In this document: positions 8,107 through 16,039 of the stretch, one piece after another
Position numbering within the stretch: position 1 is the stretch's first letter
Layout: every line of letters begins with the position of its first letter
Assembly (NCBI GenBank): GCA_017504405.1
Contig: JAFVRG010000011.1
Coordinates: 108,497-172,496 of the forward strand
Direction of reading: 5' to 3'
Length of the DNA stretch: 64,000 bases
Source of the DNA: Clostridia bacterium
Lineage (GTDB): Bacteria > Bacillota > Clostridia > Oscillospirales > CAG-272
Position numbers and translations under genes: made by a program
Notes under the pieces: model-generated
Databases searched by the model: none
What the model saw: the letters and a program-made list of their open reading frames with translations, nothing else
What the model was told of the DNA's origin: nothing

Positions 8107-9684
8107 TTAATCCTTATTCAGATTATTGTACTTCTGAACTGCCGCACTAAGACCGTTTGTCTTATGAGTAACGGCGGTTTCCCATGCACTCGAAAGCTCC
8201 GATTCGCCGCTGGCAACATGCATAAGCAGGGTGAACATAGGTGTAGCCACCTCATCAACGCTGTTCTTTCTTATATGCACGTCAAGCACGTAATCGTCAA
8301 CTGTCATATTGTTGTAGAGGATATCGAGCATTGACTTGGTATGAGAGCCGCTACCTGCGGTATCGTATTTAAGTCCGAGACCGTCATTGTAATACTTGAT
8401 TCTCGTTGCCTCACTCTTTATCGTGCAGTACTGCCAGAAGGCGGAAAGCTCGGTAAATCTGTCAGAGGTGTTGAATATCGCACCGACGGATGCGTTGTCG
8501 TGAATGTACGCCTTATATTTATCTGTTTCATTATCAAGCTTCGGGAAGGGAATTGCGTTCTTCGGTATAGAGTCAAATGCTACGTTCTCAAGGTCGTAAA
8601 GACGCATACCCGTAACGAAAAGCGTGTTACCGCCCGCAAATACCGTACGTGCATCAGTAGCAGCTTCAACTGCGAGTGTTCCTCTGTTCTCAACCAACAG
8701 CGTCGCCTTTTCGGCGAGAGTTGAGAATGACGTATTTACCGTCGAGTTGTTGAGGTATTTGAAGTTGCCGTTCTCAGCCGCTATGTAATCAATATCGGCA
8801 GAATGTACCATTGCCATAGCAATTGCCGCCGCAAATACGTTATTGGTCTTGGAGCCGTAATATACAAGTCCCAGGTTGTCGTTCTCGTCGGTTTTAGAGG
8901 GGTCGCCTGTCGGTCCTGCAGAGAATGCGCTGTCAACAAGCGAATTGAAGTAGTCGTAATCCCACTCGCCACTCGTTATCAGCTCATAGAAGGAATCGGT
9001 AGACCAGCCTATCGTGGAAAGACGGTTTTCGTTTACGATTATAACGTCGATGCAACGGATTATATCAATGAAATAATCTCCTGCAAGTATAAACTTCTTA
9101 CCCTCTGCCATATCAGCTCCGAAGGAAAGCGACTGCATCGTGTCAGCATACCACGACTTATCGGTAAAATCAAAATAGTTTGTTTTTGCCGTCGTGCTGA
9201 CGTTTCTGAAAATACCCATCATCATAAGCTCGTAAATAGAGCTGAGCTGATTCGCAACACCGTCGATGGGGTTATCTCTGTCGTGTGCGTCATACCTTGT
9301 CTTGATAGCCGTCGCAAGGTCCTGCCAGCCCTCAGACATATAGTCGTAATTGATTTGAAGTCCGAGCTTACCCGTTACATAGTCGTTTCTGTTCTTTACC
9401 GACATAAGGATAGTGTCCTCTGTGTCCACGTTACCCTTATCGTCTGCGCCTGCCATATACTTCGCAACCGAAGCGCCTATGCGCTCGGCGTCCTGACAGT
9501 TGGACATCGTGATCGTAACGCTCTTGCCGCCGAAGTTAACGCCGTTGAAGCGTTCCTCGCCCGAGCCCGTAACTGCCTGAGGAGGTCCGTCGCCTTCATC
9601 CTCATCCGAGCACGCCACGAGAGCGCCAAAGCAGAACATAAGAGCAAGCATCAGAGCTAAAAGTCTTAAAAGCTTGTTTTTCAT
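8107..9684 (-). CDS. Extracellular solute-binding lipoprotein
   Basis: 525 aa. A lipoprotein signal peptide ends in LVAC with the lipidated Cys at residue 25, followed by an acidic linker. The rest resembles large periplasmic-binding proteins of the sugar/oligosaccharide ABC class: alternating alpha/beta lobes, and segments such as FDSIPKNAIPFPKLD that are typical near the hinge. The start chosen is the ATG at 9684 with AAAGGAG 6 nt upstream; an upstream ATG at 9711 lacks a site. No permease or ATPase genes are adjacent, so it is an orphan receptor, perhaps paired with a transporter elsewhere. Its own promoter and terminator flank it. Ligand unknown. Confidence 0.75.
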   Translation of the reverse strand: MKNKLLRLLALMLALMFCFGALVACSDEDEGDGPPQAVTGSGEERFNGVNFGGKSVTITMSNCQDAERIGASVAKYMAGADDKGNVDTEDTILMSVKNRNDYVTGKLGLQINYDYMSEGWQDLATAIKTRYDAHDRDNPIDGVANQLSSIYELMMMGIFRNVSTTAKTNYFDFTDKSWYADTMQSLSFGADMAEGKKFILAGDYFIDIIRCIDVIIVNENRLSTIGWSTDSFYELITSGEWDYDYFNSLVDSAFSAGPTGDPSKTDENDNLGLVYYGSKTNNVFAAAIAMAMVHSADIDYIAAENGNFKYLNNSTVNTSFSTLAEKATLLVENRGTLAVEAATDARTVFAGGNTLFVTGMRLYDLENVAFDSIPKNAIPFPKLDNETDKYKAYIHDNASVGAIFNTSDRFTELSAFWQYCTIKSEATRIKYYNDGLGLKYDTAGSGSHTKSMLDILYNNMTVDDYVLDVHIRKNSVDEVATPMFTLLMHVASGESELSSAWETAVTHKTNGLSAAVQKYNNLNKD

Positions 9685-9715
9685 ATTTTTCTCCTTTTTT
9701 AAATTTTTCAACTAT

Positions 9716-9744
9716 ATTATATTATATATTTTTTTAAAAGTCAA
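9716..9744 (-). promoter_or_regulatory. Promoter of the solute-binding protein gene
   Basis: TTGACT (9739-9744) and TATAAT (9716-9721) are 17 bp apart on the minus strand, about 30 nt before the ribosome binding site. Confidence 0.8.
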
Positions 9745-9776
9745 TAGTTAACAGTTATTTCGCATTATACGGATTA

Positions 9777-9802
9777 AAAAAGTCCCCGTGCGGGGACTTT
9801 TA
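9777..9802 (-). terminator. Terminator of the amino-sugar operon
   Basis: AAAAGTCCCC-GTG-CGGGGACTTTT, a near-perfect hairpin with U tract, 25 bp after nagB. Confidence 0.9.
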
Positions 9803-9826
9803 AGATTTTAAAGAGACAAAGAGCTA

Positions 9827-10537
9827 TCAGTTCTCGCTGTAAATAACCGTGAGGTCGGGATGAAGCTGAAGAATAGATGCGGGAACGGCGGGGGTTATAG
9901 GTCCGAAAAATGCCTTTTCAACTATATCACGCTTTCCTTTACCGTTGGCAATGAGGAGAACCTTCCTTGCCTTCATTATTGCTCCCATACCCATTGTTAC
10001 TGCGGTTTTCGGAACGTCGTCTATCGAAGCAAAGAAGCGTGCGTTTGCCTCAATCGTGGACTCGTCGAGAACTACCTCGTGCGTTTCCTTAGTAAACACA
10101 CTGTCGGGCTCGTTGAAGCCTATATGTCCGTCAAGTCCTATACCGAGAAGCTGTAAATCAATACCGCCGAGGCTCTCTATGAGGGCGTCGTATCTCTCGC
10201 ACTCTGCCTTCAAATCCTTAGCACAGCCGTTGGGAACCGACGTGTTTTCGGGCTTGATATTTATTTTCGAGAAAAGGTTTGTGTCCATAAAGTAGCGATA
10301 GCTCTGGTCGTTTGTACCGTCAAGACCTACGTACTCGTCGAGATTTACCGAGATAACCTCGGAAAAATCAACGTCGCCGTCACTGCACATTTGGGCAAGA
10401 CGGGCATACGCACCGAGAGGTGACGAGCCCGTGGCAAGACCGAGCACCGAGCAGGGCTTCACCGTTACCTGCGAGGCAATTATGCTTGCAGCAATTCTGC
10501 TGAGCTTTTCATAGTTTTCAACCTTAATGAATTTCAT
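9827..10537 (-). CDS. nagB: Glucosamine-6-phosphate deaminase
   Basis: 236 aa. It converts glucosamine-6-phosphate to fructose-6-phosphate and ammonia (reversible), linking amino sugars with glycolysis. The phosphate-binding LGLATGSSPLG, the NLDEYVGL motif and the active-site segment LGLDGHIGFNEP-like LGIGLDGHIGFNEP are all intact. Length matches the short Firmicute form that lacks the C-terminal allosteric extension of the enteric enzyme. It follows the beta-helix acyltransferase by 21 bp in an operon that begins with phosphoglucosamine mutase. The operon therefore holds both a route towards UDP-GlcNAc and a route away from it. Confidence 0.93.
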   Translation of the reverse strand: MKFIKVENYEKLSRIAASIIASQVTVKPCSVLGLATGSSPLGAYARLAQMCSDGDVDFSEVISVNLDEYVGLDGTNDQSYRYFMDTNLFSKINIKPENTSVPNGCAKDLKAECERYDALIESLGGIDLQLLGIGLDGHIGFNEPDSVFTKETHEVVLDESTIEANARFFASIDDVPKTAVTMGMGAIMKARKVLLIANGKGKRDIVEKAFFGPITPAVPASILQLHPDLTVIYSEN

Positions 10538-10558
10538 AATGTTACCTTTCTTTATGAG

Positions 10559-11239
10559 TTATTTAGCGTCGCCGTCATTTTTGCGAACGACTATATTTTC
10601 AAGGGATTTTACGATACAGTCTGACGGGAATACTCCACGCAGAGCTGTCAGGGGGTATACCGACGTTCTCTTGCCTATAACCGTACCCGGATTTAGCACG
10701 CAGCCACAGCCAACGTCTGCGCCGTCGGCGAGTATTCCGCCGATTTTTCTCAGCCCTGTTACATAATTCTCCTCGCCGTGTATGACTACGGGCTTGCCGT
10801 CCGATTTAAGGTTTGAGCAAATCGAGCCTGCGCCCATATGCGCACGGTTGCCGAGAACCGAATCACCCACGTAATTGTAGTGGGGAACCTGCACTCTGTC
10901 GAGCAGAACGCAGTTTTTCAGCTCGCTCGAATTTCCGATAACGCAATTCTCGCCCGTTATTACCGAGCCACGGATAAACGCACCCGGACGGATTTCGGTT
11001 CCGCTGCCTATTATTGCAGGCGATTCAATAGTTGCCGTTGGGTATATTTTTACGTTCTCGCCAACTAAAACGCCCTCGGATATTTCGGTGTAGCCATCAA
11101 TTCCGTTTGCTATGAGAGCCTTGATGTATTCCTTTATTTTAGGGAGCATCTCCCAAGGGTATTCGGAGCCGTCAAAGAGCTCTTTAAGATATGAAACCCG
11201 GCAGTCAAACAGCTCTCGGGTTTTTACCGACTTTTTCAT
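10559..11239 (-). CDS. Left-handed beta-helix acyltransferase (GlmU C-domain-like)
   Basis: 226 aa. Hexapeptide repeats run from about residue 50 to 200 (for example AIIGSGTEIRPGAFIRGSVI, GENCVIGNSSELKNCVLL, NYVGDSVLGNRAHMGAGSI). The HYNYVGDS and GAGSICSN segments resemble the acetyltransferase half of GlmU and other sugar-1-phosphate acyltransferases. There is no N-terminal nucleotidyltransferase domain, so it is not a complete GlmU. Its ATG overlaps the stop of the preceding mutase by 4 bp (ATGA), so translation is coupled. A role in acetylating glucosamine-1-phosphate is inferred from operon context. Confidence 0.75.
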   Translation of the reverse strand: MKKSVKTRELFDCRVSYLKELFDGSEYPWEMLPKIKEYIKALIANGIDGYTEISEGVLVGENVKIYPTATIESPAIIGSGTEIRPGAFIRGSVITGENCVIGNSSELKNCVLLDRVQVPHYNYVGDSVLGNRAHMGAGSICSNLKSDGKPVVIHGEENYVTGLRKIGGILADGADVGCGCVLNPGTVIGKRTSVYPLTALRGVFPSDCIVKSLENIVVRKNDGDAK

Positions 11240-12849
11240 GCTCCGTGTCCCCTTTCGATAACGGTATTCGCTATCATATCGACGAGCTCCTCACAGCGCT
11301 CCTCGCTCTCTACCATAACCCTGATTACAGGCTCGGTACCGCTCTGGCGCAGAAGAACTCTGCCTCTGCCGTTTATGATGCTCTCGGCATCCTTTACAGC
11401 CCTCAGAACCTCGGGGTCGCTGACGGCTGCTGCCTTATCCTTAACTCTTACGCTCTTCATGTGCTGAGGATAGAGCTTTAAGGGCTCTGCGAGCTTCGAC
11501 AGTGCGAGCTTCGAGTCGCAGACCTCCTCGGTCATCATAATGGCAGTGAGTATACCGTCGCCTGTGGTAGCGTACTTTTTGAGTATTATATGTCCCGACT
11601 GCTCGCCGCCGAGAGAGTAGTCGTTTTCCTGCATACATTCGTAAACGAAGCGGTCGCCAACCGTCGTTTCGGCGCATTTAATTCCAACCTTGGCAAGGCT
11701 ATTGACGAGTCCGCTGTTCGACATAACGGTTGCAACGACGGTGTCGGAATTGAGTATTCCTCTCGATTTAAGACGCTTGCCGAGTATATAAAGCATAGCG
11801 TCGCCGTCAACCACGTTTCCGTTCTCGTCTACCGCAATACACCTGTCGGCGTCACCGTCGAAGGCAAAGCCGAGGTCGAGGTGCTGCTCCTTGACGAGCT
11901 TACAGAGGTTTTCGATATGAGTTGAGCCGCAGCCCTTGTTAACGTTGAGTCCGTCGGGGTCTGCGCCGACAACGACAGTCTGTGCGCCGAGTGCGCCGAA
12001 CACTGCCTTCGCAATCATCCAGGATGCGCCGTTAGCGCAGTCAAGACCTATGCGAAGATGCTTATATGAATGAGATGCAATTGAAATGAGATAGCCGACG
12101 TAGCGGTTTCTGCCCGAGGCATAGTCTACAATGCAGCCTATTCTCTCCCGCTGCGCCAGAGGTAAATCGTCGCCCACAACGCCGAGTGCGCCGAGATTTC
12201 CGTCGATATAGTCCTCAATATAGGCGGTGGTTGCATCATCGAGCTTCTCACCGTAACGGTTGATTACCTTAATTCCGTTATCCTGAAAGGGATTGTGCGA
12301 TGCGGTTATCATAATACCGCAATCAAATTCGTCCTGACGTGTTACGTAGGAAACGCTGGGGGTTGTCGTTACGTGAAGCATATACGCATCAGCACCCGAA
12401 GCGGTTATTCCCGCAACTATCGAGTATTCGAGCATATAGCTTGAACGCCTGGTGTCCTTTCCTATAACTATACGGGGACGGTAGCCCGCCTTCGTACAGC
12501 CCGAGAGAGCCGAGGAATAATACCAGCCGAGAAACCTACCCACCTTATATGCGTGCATAGAGGTCAAATCAGCATTCGCCTCGCCACGGAAGCCGTCGGT
12601 ACCGAAATACTTATTTCCCTTTTTCTCGCTCTCACCCGTACGGGCAAGCTCCACCTTATCCTTGAGCAAATCATCAGCGGAAACCGAAAACAGCTCGCAC
12701 AGCAAAAGAACCTTATCAATCTGAGGAAGTGCCTGGTCCATCTCCCACTTTGACACGGACTGACGGGATACCGATATTTTATCCGCCAGCTCCTCCTGTG
12801 ACATACCTGCCGCCGAGCGAAGGCTGTAAATCTTCTCACCTATGGTCAT
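11236..12849 (-). CDS. glmM: XRE helix-turn-helix domain fused to phosphoglucosamine mutase
   Basis: 537 aa. Residues 1-63 are a canonical XRE/Cro HTH domain (MSQEELADKISVSRQSVSKWE). A charged linker (64-78) leads to a full GlmM of about 459 aa starting at KYFGTDGFRGEAN. The phosphoserine loop is ITASHNPFQDNG (Ser184), the metal loop FAFDGDADRC, and the C-terminal phosphate loop RQSGTEPVIRV; all look active. GlmM isomerises glucosamine-6-phosphate and glucosamine-1-phosphate. The frame is continuous with no ATG near the domain border; only a GTG at codon 66 could give a separate enzyme. The start ATG has AAAGGAGA. First gene of the operon with the acyltransferase and nagB. The HTH suggests possible self-regulation by an enzyme of the pathway (inference). 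Confidence 0.93.
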   Translation of the reverse strand: MTIGEKIYSLRSAAGMSQEELADKISVSRQSVSKWEMDQALPQIDKVLLLCELFSVSADDLLKDKVELARTGESEKKGNKYFGTDGFRGEANADLTSMHAYKVGRFLGWYYSSALSGCTKAGYRPRIVIGKDTRRSSYMLEYSIVAGITASGADAYMLHVTTTPSVSYVTRQDEFDCGIMITASHNPFQDNGIKVINRYGEKLDDATTAYIEDYIDGNLGALGVVGDDLPLAQRERIGCIVDYASGRNRYVGYLISIASHSYKHLRIGLDCANGASWMIAKAVFGALGAQTVVVGADPDGLNVNKGCGSTHIENLCKLVKEQHLDLGFAFDGDADRCIAVDENGNVVDGDAMLYILGKRLKSRGILNSDTVVATVMSNSGLVNSLAKVGIKCAETTVGDRFVYECMQENDYSLGGEQSGHIILKKYATTGDGILTAIMMTEEVCDSKLALSKLAEPLKLYPQHMKSVRVKDKAAAVSDPEVLRAVKDAESIINGRGRVLLRQSGTEPVIRVMVESEERCEELVDMIANTVIERGHGA

Positions 12850-12888
12850 ACGCTATCTCCTTTTAAAGTTAATAATCGTGATACTATT

Positions 12889-12920
12889 ATTATATTAACA
12901 CACACAAAAGAGAATATCAA
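12889..12920 (-). promoter_or_regulatory. Probable promoter of the glmM operon
   Basis: A TTGATA box (12915-12920) lies 17 bp from TAATAT (12892-12897) and 20 bp from TATAAT (12889-12894) on the minus strand. Which -10 is used cannot be decided by eye. Confidence 0.6.
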
Positions 12921-13085
12921 GCAAGTTTGGTTGATTTTTTTGCAACCAGTAGTTGCTAAAAGGCGAAAAACGGCGTTTTTTCACTCTTTTTATCGGGTTT
13001 TTGCGTATTTTTTTGTAAATTTTTGTTTCCAAAAACTATTTTTTCGGCTGAGTGTCCAAAAAAACGAACGCAAGACAAATAATTG

Positions 13086-13114
13086 TTGACTTGTATCTTT
13101 TTGTGTGCTATACT
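13086..13114 (+). promoter_or_regulatory. Promoter of the PQ-loop/SGNH pair
   Basis: TTGACT (13086-13091), 17-bp spacer, TATACT (13109-13114), 32 bp before the ATG at 13146. Confidence 0.85.
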
Positions 13115-13145
13115 GTTTTCAAGGTTTTAAACAGCGAGGTTTGTT

Positions 13146-13448
13146 ATGGCGGAAATTTTAGAAATCACAATGCTCATTTGCTTCGGCTTTTCATGGCCGA
13201 TGAACGTAATCAAGTCCTACAAGGCACGCACCACCAAGGGAAAAAGCATTGTCTTCATAATTTTGATTTTAGTCGGATACGTAGCAGGGGTTGCATCAAA
13301 ATTTACAAACGAGGCGTATATGTCGGCAATCGGTGAGAAATGGTACGTTTTATTCTTCTATTTTCTCAATTTCTCAATGGTTTTCTGCGATTTACTGCTT
13401 TACGTGAGAAATTACCGACTTGACAGGAAGGAAACTCAGAATGCTTAA
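13146..13448 (+). CDS. Small PQ-loop-like membrane protein (SemiSWEET-like)
   Basis: 100 aa with three predicted membrane helices (about 3-20, 34-52, 66-86), the layout of one SemiSWEET/PQ-loop unit. The signature region WPMNVIKSYKARTTKGKSI matches the P-Q...T-x-x-S pattern after the first helix, but the Gln is replaced by Met. SemiSWEETs dimerise to carry small solutes; here the transport role is an inference. Start supported by GAGG and a strong promoter. Its stop overlaps the next start by 8 bp, so the two genes are translationally linked. Confidence 0.65.
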   Translation: MAEILEITMLICFGFSWPMNVIKSYKARTTKGKSIVFIILILVGYVAGVASKFTNEAYMSAIGEKWYVLFFYFLNFSMVFCDLLLYVRNYRLDRKETQNA

Positions 13449-14169
13449 AATTTTATCAATAGGAAACAGCTTTTCCGAGGATGCGCATAGGCATCTGTAT
13501 AAGGCAGCGTGTGCATCGGGCGTTGAAATTTTCAATGAAAACCTGTACATAGGCGGTTGCCCACTGTCAAGGCATTACGAAAATCTGCAAAGCGATGCAG
13601 AGGCGTATGATTTACACTGCAAGGGACTCGGAAATCTCGGCAAAATTTCGATAGACAGGGCGCTGAAATCGAATGATTGGGACATTGTGACTCTCCAGCA
13701 GGTGTCGCACCTGTCGGTTGATTTTTCCACCTATGAGCCGTATTTGACTGCGCTCGCATCGCATATAAGAGAGGTGCTCCCGAATACGAAAATCGCAATT
13801 CATCAGACATGGAGCTACCGCCCCGATTCCGAAAAGCTCGCAAGCTTTGGCATATACGAAACGCACGGTGAAATGTTTGACGACATACGAAAGGCTTACG
13901 CAAGGGCAGTGGAGGCTGTAAACGCAGACTTAATTCTCCCCTCGGGTGAAACGCTCGAAGCGTTGAAAAATATGGGATACAACGTTCACCGTGACGATTT
14001 TCACGCAAACCGCCTTGGCGATTATGCGGCGGCTATTACCTGGATTAAGATGCTGTTCGGCGAGGACACTCTACCGAAGGACTCTGCATCCATTGATTTT
14101 GAGCTGTCGGAAAAGGAGCTTTCCGACATAGATAAAGCCGCACGGGCTTCTGTTGAAAAATACAGATAA
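13441..14169 (+). CDS. DUF4886-type SGNH hydrolase-like protein
   Basis: 242 aa. The N-terminus LKILSIGNSFSEDAHRHL holds the GNSFS block typical of DUF4886 proteins, which have an SGNH-like esterase fold; LQQVSHLS, HQTWSYRPDS and the C-terminal DDFHANRLGDYAAA (a D-x-x-H block) fit the other family blocks. No signal peptide is seen, so it is probably cytoplasmic. The ATG at 13441 was chosen over an upstream one because of GGAAGGAAA and the overlap with the previous gene. Substrate unknown. Confidence 0.75.
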   Translation: MLKILSIGNSFSEDAHRHLYKAACASGVEIFNENLYIGGCPLSRHYENLQSDAEAYDLHCKGLGNLGKISIDRALKSNDWDIVTLQQVSHLSVDFSTYEPYLTALASHIREVLPNTKIAIHQTWSYRPDSEKLASFGIYETHGEMFDDIRKAYARAVEAVNADLILPSGETLEALKNMGYNVHRDDFHANRLGDYAAAITWIKMLFGEDTLPKDSASIDFELSEKELSDIDKAARASVEKYR

Positions 14170-14177
14170 AAATCAAA

Positions 14178-14222
14178 AAACGCATCAGCTACTCATCCTG
14201 AGTTGTTCGCTGATGCGTTTTT
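14178..14222. terminator. Bidirectional terminator between the SGNH gene and cysK
   Basis: AAAACGCATCAGC and GCTGATGCGTTTT form a 10-bp GC-containing stem with A and T tails on both sides, placed between two convergent genes. Confidence 0.85.
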
Positions 14223-14223
14223 A

Positions 14224-15153
14224 TTATTCAAACAAAGGAGTTGAGAAATAGCGCTCTGCGGTGTCGGGGAGCACCGTTACTACGGTTTTGCCCTTACCGA
14301 GCTTGCAAGCCAGCTTAATTGCGGCGGCAACGTTCGTGCCGCTGCTGATGCCGCACATTATTCCCTCCTTCGAGGCGAGCTCCTTCGACGCTCTTATCGC
14401 CTCGTCGTCCTTGATGATGCAAACATCGTCGTATATATTCTGATTGAGTATTTCGGGGATTATTCCGTCGCCTATACCCATCTGCACGTGCGTGCCGATT
14501 GAGCCGCCCGACAAAATTGCGGCGTTCTCGGGCTCAACTGCCCATATAGTCATATCGGGATTTGCCTTTTTGAGCGTTTCGCCAATACCGGTTATCGTAC
14601 CGCCCGTGCCTATGCCTGAGCAGAAGCCGTGAATAGGGCCGTTAACCTGATTTAAAATCTCGACAGCGGTAACCGAGCGCTGAATTTCGGGATTTGCGGG
14701 GTTTTCAAACTGTTGAGGAACGAAAACGTTTTTATCCTCATCACGCATACGCAGAGCGAGTGCAAGGCACTCCTCAATGCAAAGTCCGATATTTCCGTCA
14801 TCGTGCACCAAAATAACCTCGGCGCCGTAATGCTCCACGAGCTTGCGCCTCTCCTCACTCACCGAGTCGGGCATAATTATCTTTACCTTATACCCACGTA
14901 CAGCGCCCACGAGCGCAAGACCTATGCCCTGATTTCCGCTGGTCGGCTCGACGATAACGGTGTCCTTGTTTATAAGTCCACGTGTCTCTGCATCGCAAAT
15001 CATATTATAGGCTGTGCGTGTTTTTATAGAGCCGCCGACGTTGAGTCCCTCGAATTTAACGAGGATTTCTGCCATATCACCGTCAACCATTCGGCTAAGC
15101 CTTATTATCGGGGTGTTTCCCATTGCTTCAAGAATAGAATTGCAAATCATCAT
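14224..15153 (-). CDS. cysK: Cysteine synthase (O-acetylserine sulfhydrylase)
   Basis: 309 aa. A PLP enzyme that replaces the acetyl group of O-acetylserine with sulfide to give cysteine. The PLP lysine is in GGSIKTRTA, the substrate loop is TSGNQGIGLA, and the phosphate loop GIGTGGTITG is intact. Final residues (AERYFSTPLF) are typical of CysK. Two ATG codons lie together at the start; the ribosome binding site (CAGG) is weak, so translation control by the leader is conceivable. It stands alone behind its own promoter and a compact structured leader. Confidence 0.92.
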   Translation of the reverse strand: MMICNSILEAMGNTPIIRLSRMVDGDMAEILVKFEGLNVGGSIKTRTAYNMICDAETRGLINKDTVIVEPTSGNQGIGLALVGAVRGYKVKIIMPDSVSEERRKLVEHYGAEVILVHDDGNIGLCIEECLALALRMRDEDKNVFVPQQFENPANPEIQRSVTAVEILNQVNGPIHGFCSGIGTGGTITGIGETLKKANPDMTIWAVEPENAAILSGGSIGTHVQMGIGDGIIPEILNQNIYDDVCIIKDDEAIRASKELASKEGIMCGISSGTNVAAAIKLACKLGKGKTVVTVLPDTAERYFSTPLFE

Positions 15154-15179
15154 ATTACCTGTATGTAAAATTATATGCC

Positions 15180-15247
15180 AAACGGCGCTCGGATTTCAAC
15201 CGAGGCTACGGCTACCACCGTGTACTCACCCTATACGACTGCCGTTT
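15180..15247 (-). promoter_or_regulatory. Structured 68-nt leader of cysK, class not recognised
   Basis: The transcript region is closed by a perfect 7-bp helix, AAACGGC with GCCGTTT. Inside are CTCGG-TTGAAAT-CCGAG and a possible ACGG-TGGTAG-CCGT stem. The predicted transcription start lies only about 8 nt before the closing helix, so the fold would occupy almost the whole leader. It does not match the S-box, T-box or other riboswitch consensus sequences I know. Confidence 0.55.
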
Positions 15248-15262
15248 ATGCATACAATATGT

Positions 15263-15291
15263 ATAATAGCATATTTCTCTATATTTGTCAA
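15263..15291 (-). promoter_or_regulatory. Promoter of cysK
   Basis: TTGACA (15286-15291), 17 bp, TATTAT (15263-15268) on the minus strand. Confidence 0.85.
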
Positions 15292-15293
15292 CT

Positions 15294-15318
15294 AAAAAAG
15301 CGGTCGTGCGACCGCTTT
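15294..15318 (-). terminator. Terminator of the SipW-like cluster
   Basis: AGCGGTC-GT-GCGACCGCT hairpin followed by TTTTTT on the minus strand, 7 bp after the stop codon at 15326. Confidence 0.9.
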
Positions 15319-15325
15319 TGCTGTT

Positions 15326-16039
15326 TCAAGTTGTTTCCCGCCAAGATGTGGGGTCAAATGAAGGAATTTGCGTAATGTTGTTACGTCTGTTTTCGTCATA
15401 CCAACAGGATTTTGCCTCGCCCTTCTTGGTTTCTATAATGTTCCAATCCTCGTTTTTATTGCTTCTTGTGAGCTTGGTTCTGTAAATGGGGCTGATATAC
15501 TGACCGAGAGGTGTTGTCGGCTTACCGGGGGTTTTGTTTGAGGTATTGAGCCAGTTGGGCTCTCCTCGCTCACCGAGGTAAACGTCGGTTGTGAAGATGT
15601 AGTATTCGGTTTCGCTGACTACGTAAATCATAAAGGTAAGATTTATCGCATCTGCGCCGAACAGCTCCTCCATATCCTGACCGCCCGTTACTGCCATACT
15701 ACCGAAATAATCTCTCGCCGAATAGCCGAATCCACCGTCAAGGCGGTCGTTTACGTAATCGTTAATAGGGGAATCCGGATTGTTAAGTCCAATTTCCTCG
15801 CCGCTGTCATTCTTTCCTGCAACGAGATTGGTTACCAGCCACGCATGGTTCTCTCCCTCTACGTCATCAGGCAGCTCCTCTGAGCCCTGCCACTTGAACT
15901 CCGCCATTTGGAGAGCAAAGGAATTTTCAACAGGGTTAGCGTATTGAGCGCAGTAGCTCCACGTAGCTGATACTCCGACAGTTGTCATTATCATAATTAT
16001 GGCAACAAGGACTATTACAGATGCTTTGAAGCTTCTCAT
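15326..16039 (-). CDS. Exported protein with SipW-type signal peptide (TasA-like), second substrate
   Basis: 237 aa. The N-terminus has a basic start, a hydrophobic stretch and then VSATWSYCAQ, the A-T-W-S-Y ending that recurs in SipW-dependent signal peptides such as those of TasA/CotN-type proteins. The mature part is acidic, lacks further membrane segments and shows no enzyme motif. Its ATG overlaps the signal peptidase stop by 4 bp, which ties the two together. A structural role on the cell or spore surface is inferred. The other member of the pair, at 18226-18852, has the same signal but little sequence similarity beyond it. Confidence 0.7.
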   Translation of the reverse strand: MRSFKASVIVLVAIIMIMTTVGVSATWSYCAQYANPVENSFALQMAEFKWQGSEELPDDVEGENHAWLVTNLVAGKNDSGEEIGLNNPDSPINDYVNDRLDGGFGYSARDYFGSMAVTGGQDMEELFGADAINLTFMIYVVSETEYYIFTTDVYLGERGEPNWLNTSNKTPGKPTTPLGQYISPIYRTKLTRSNKNEDWNIIETKKGEAKSCWYDENRRNNITQIPSFDPTSWRETT

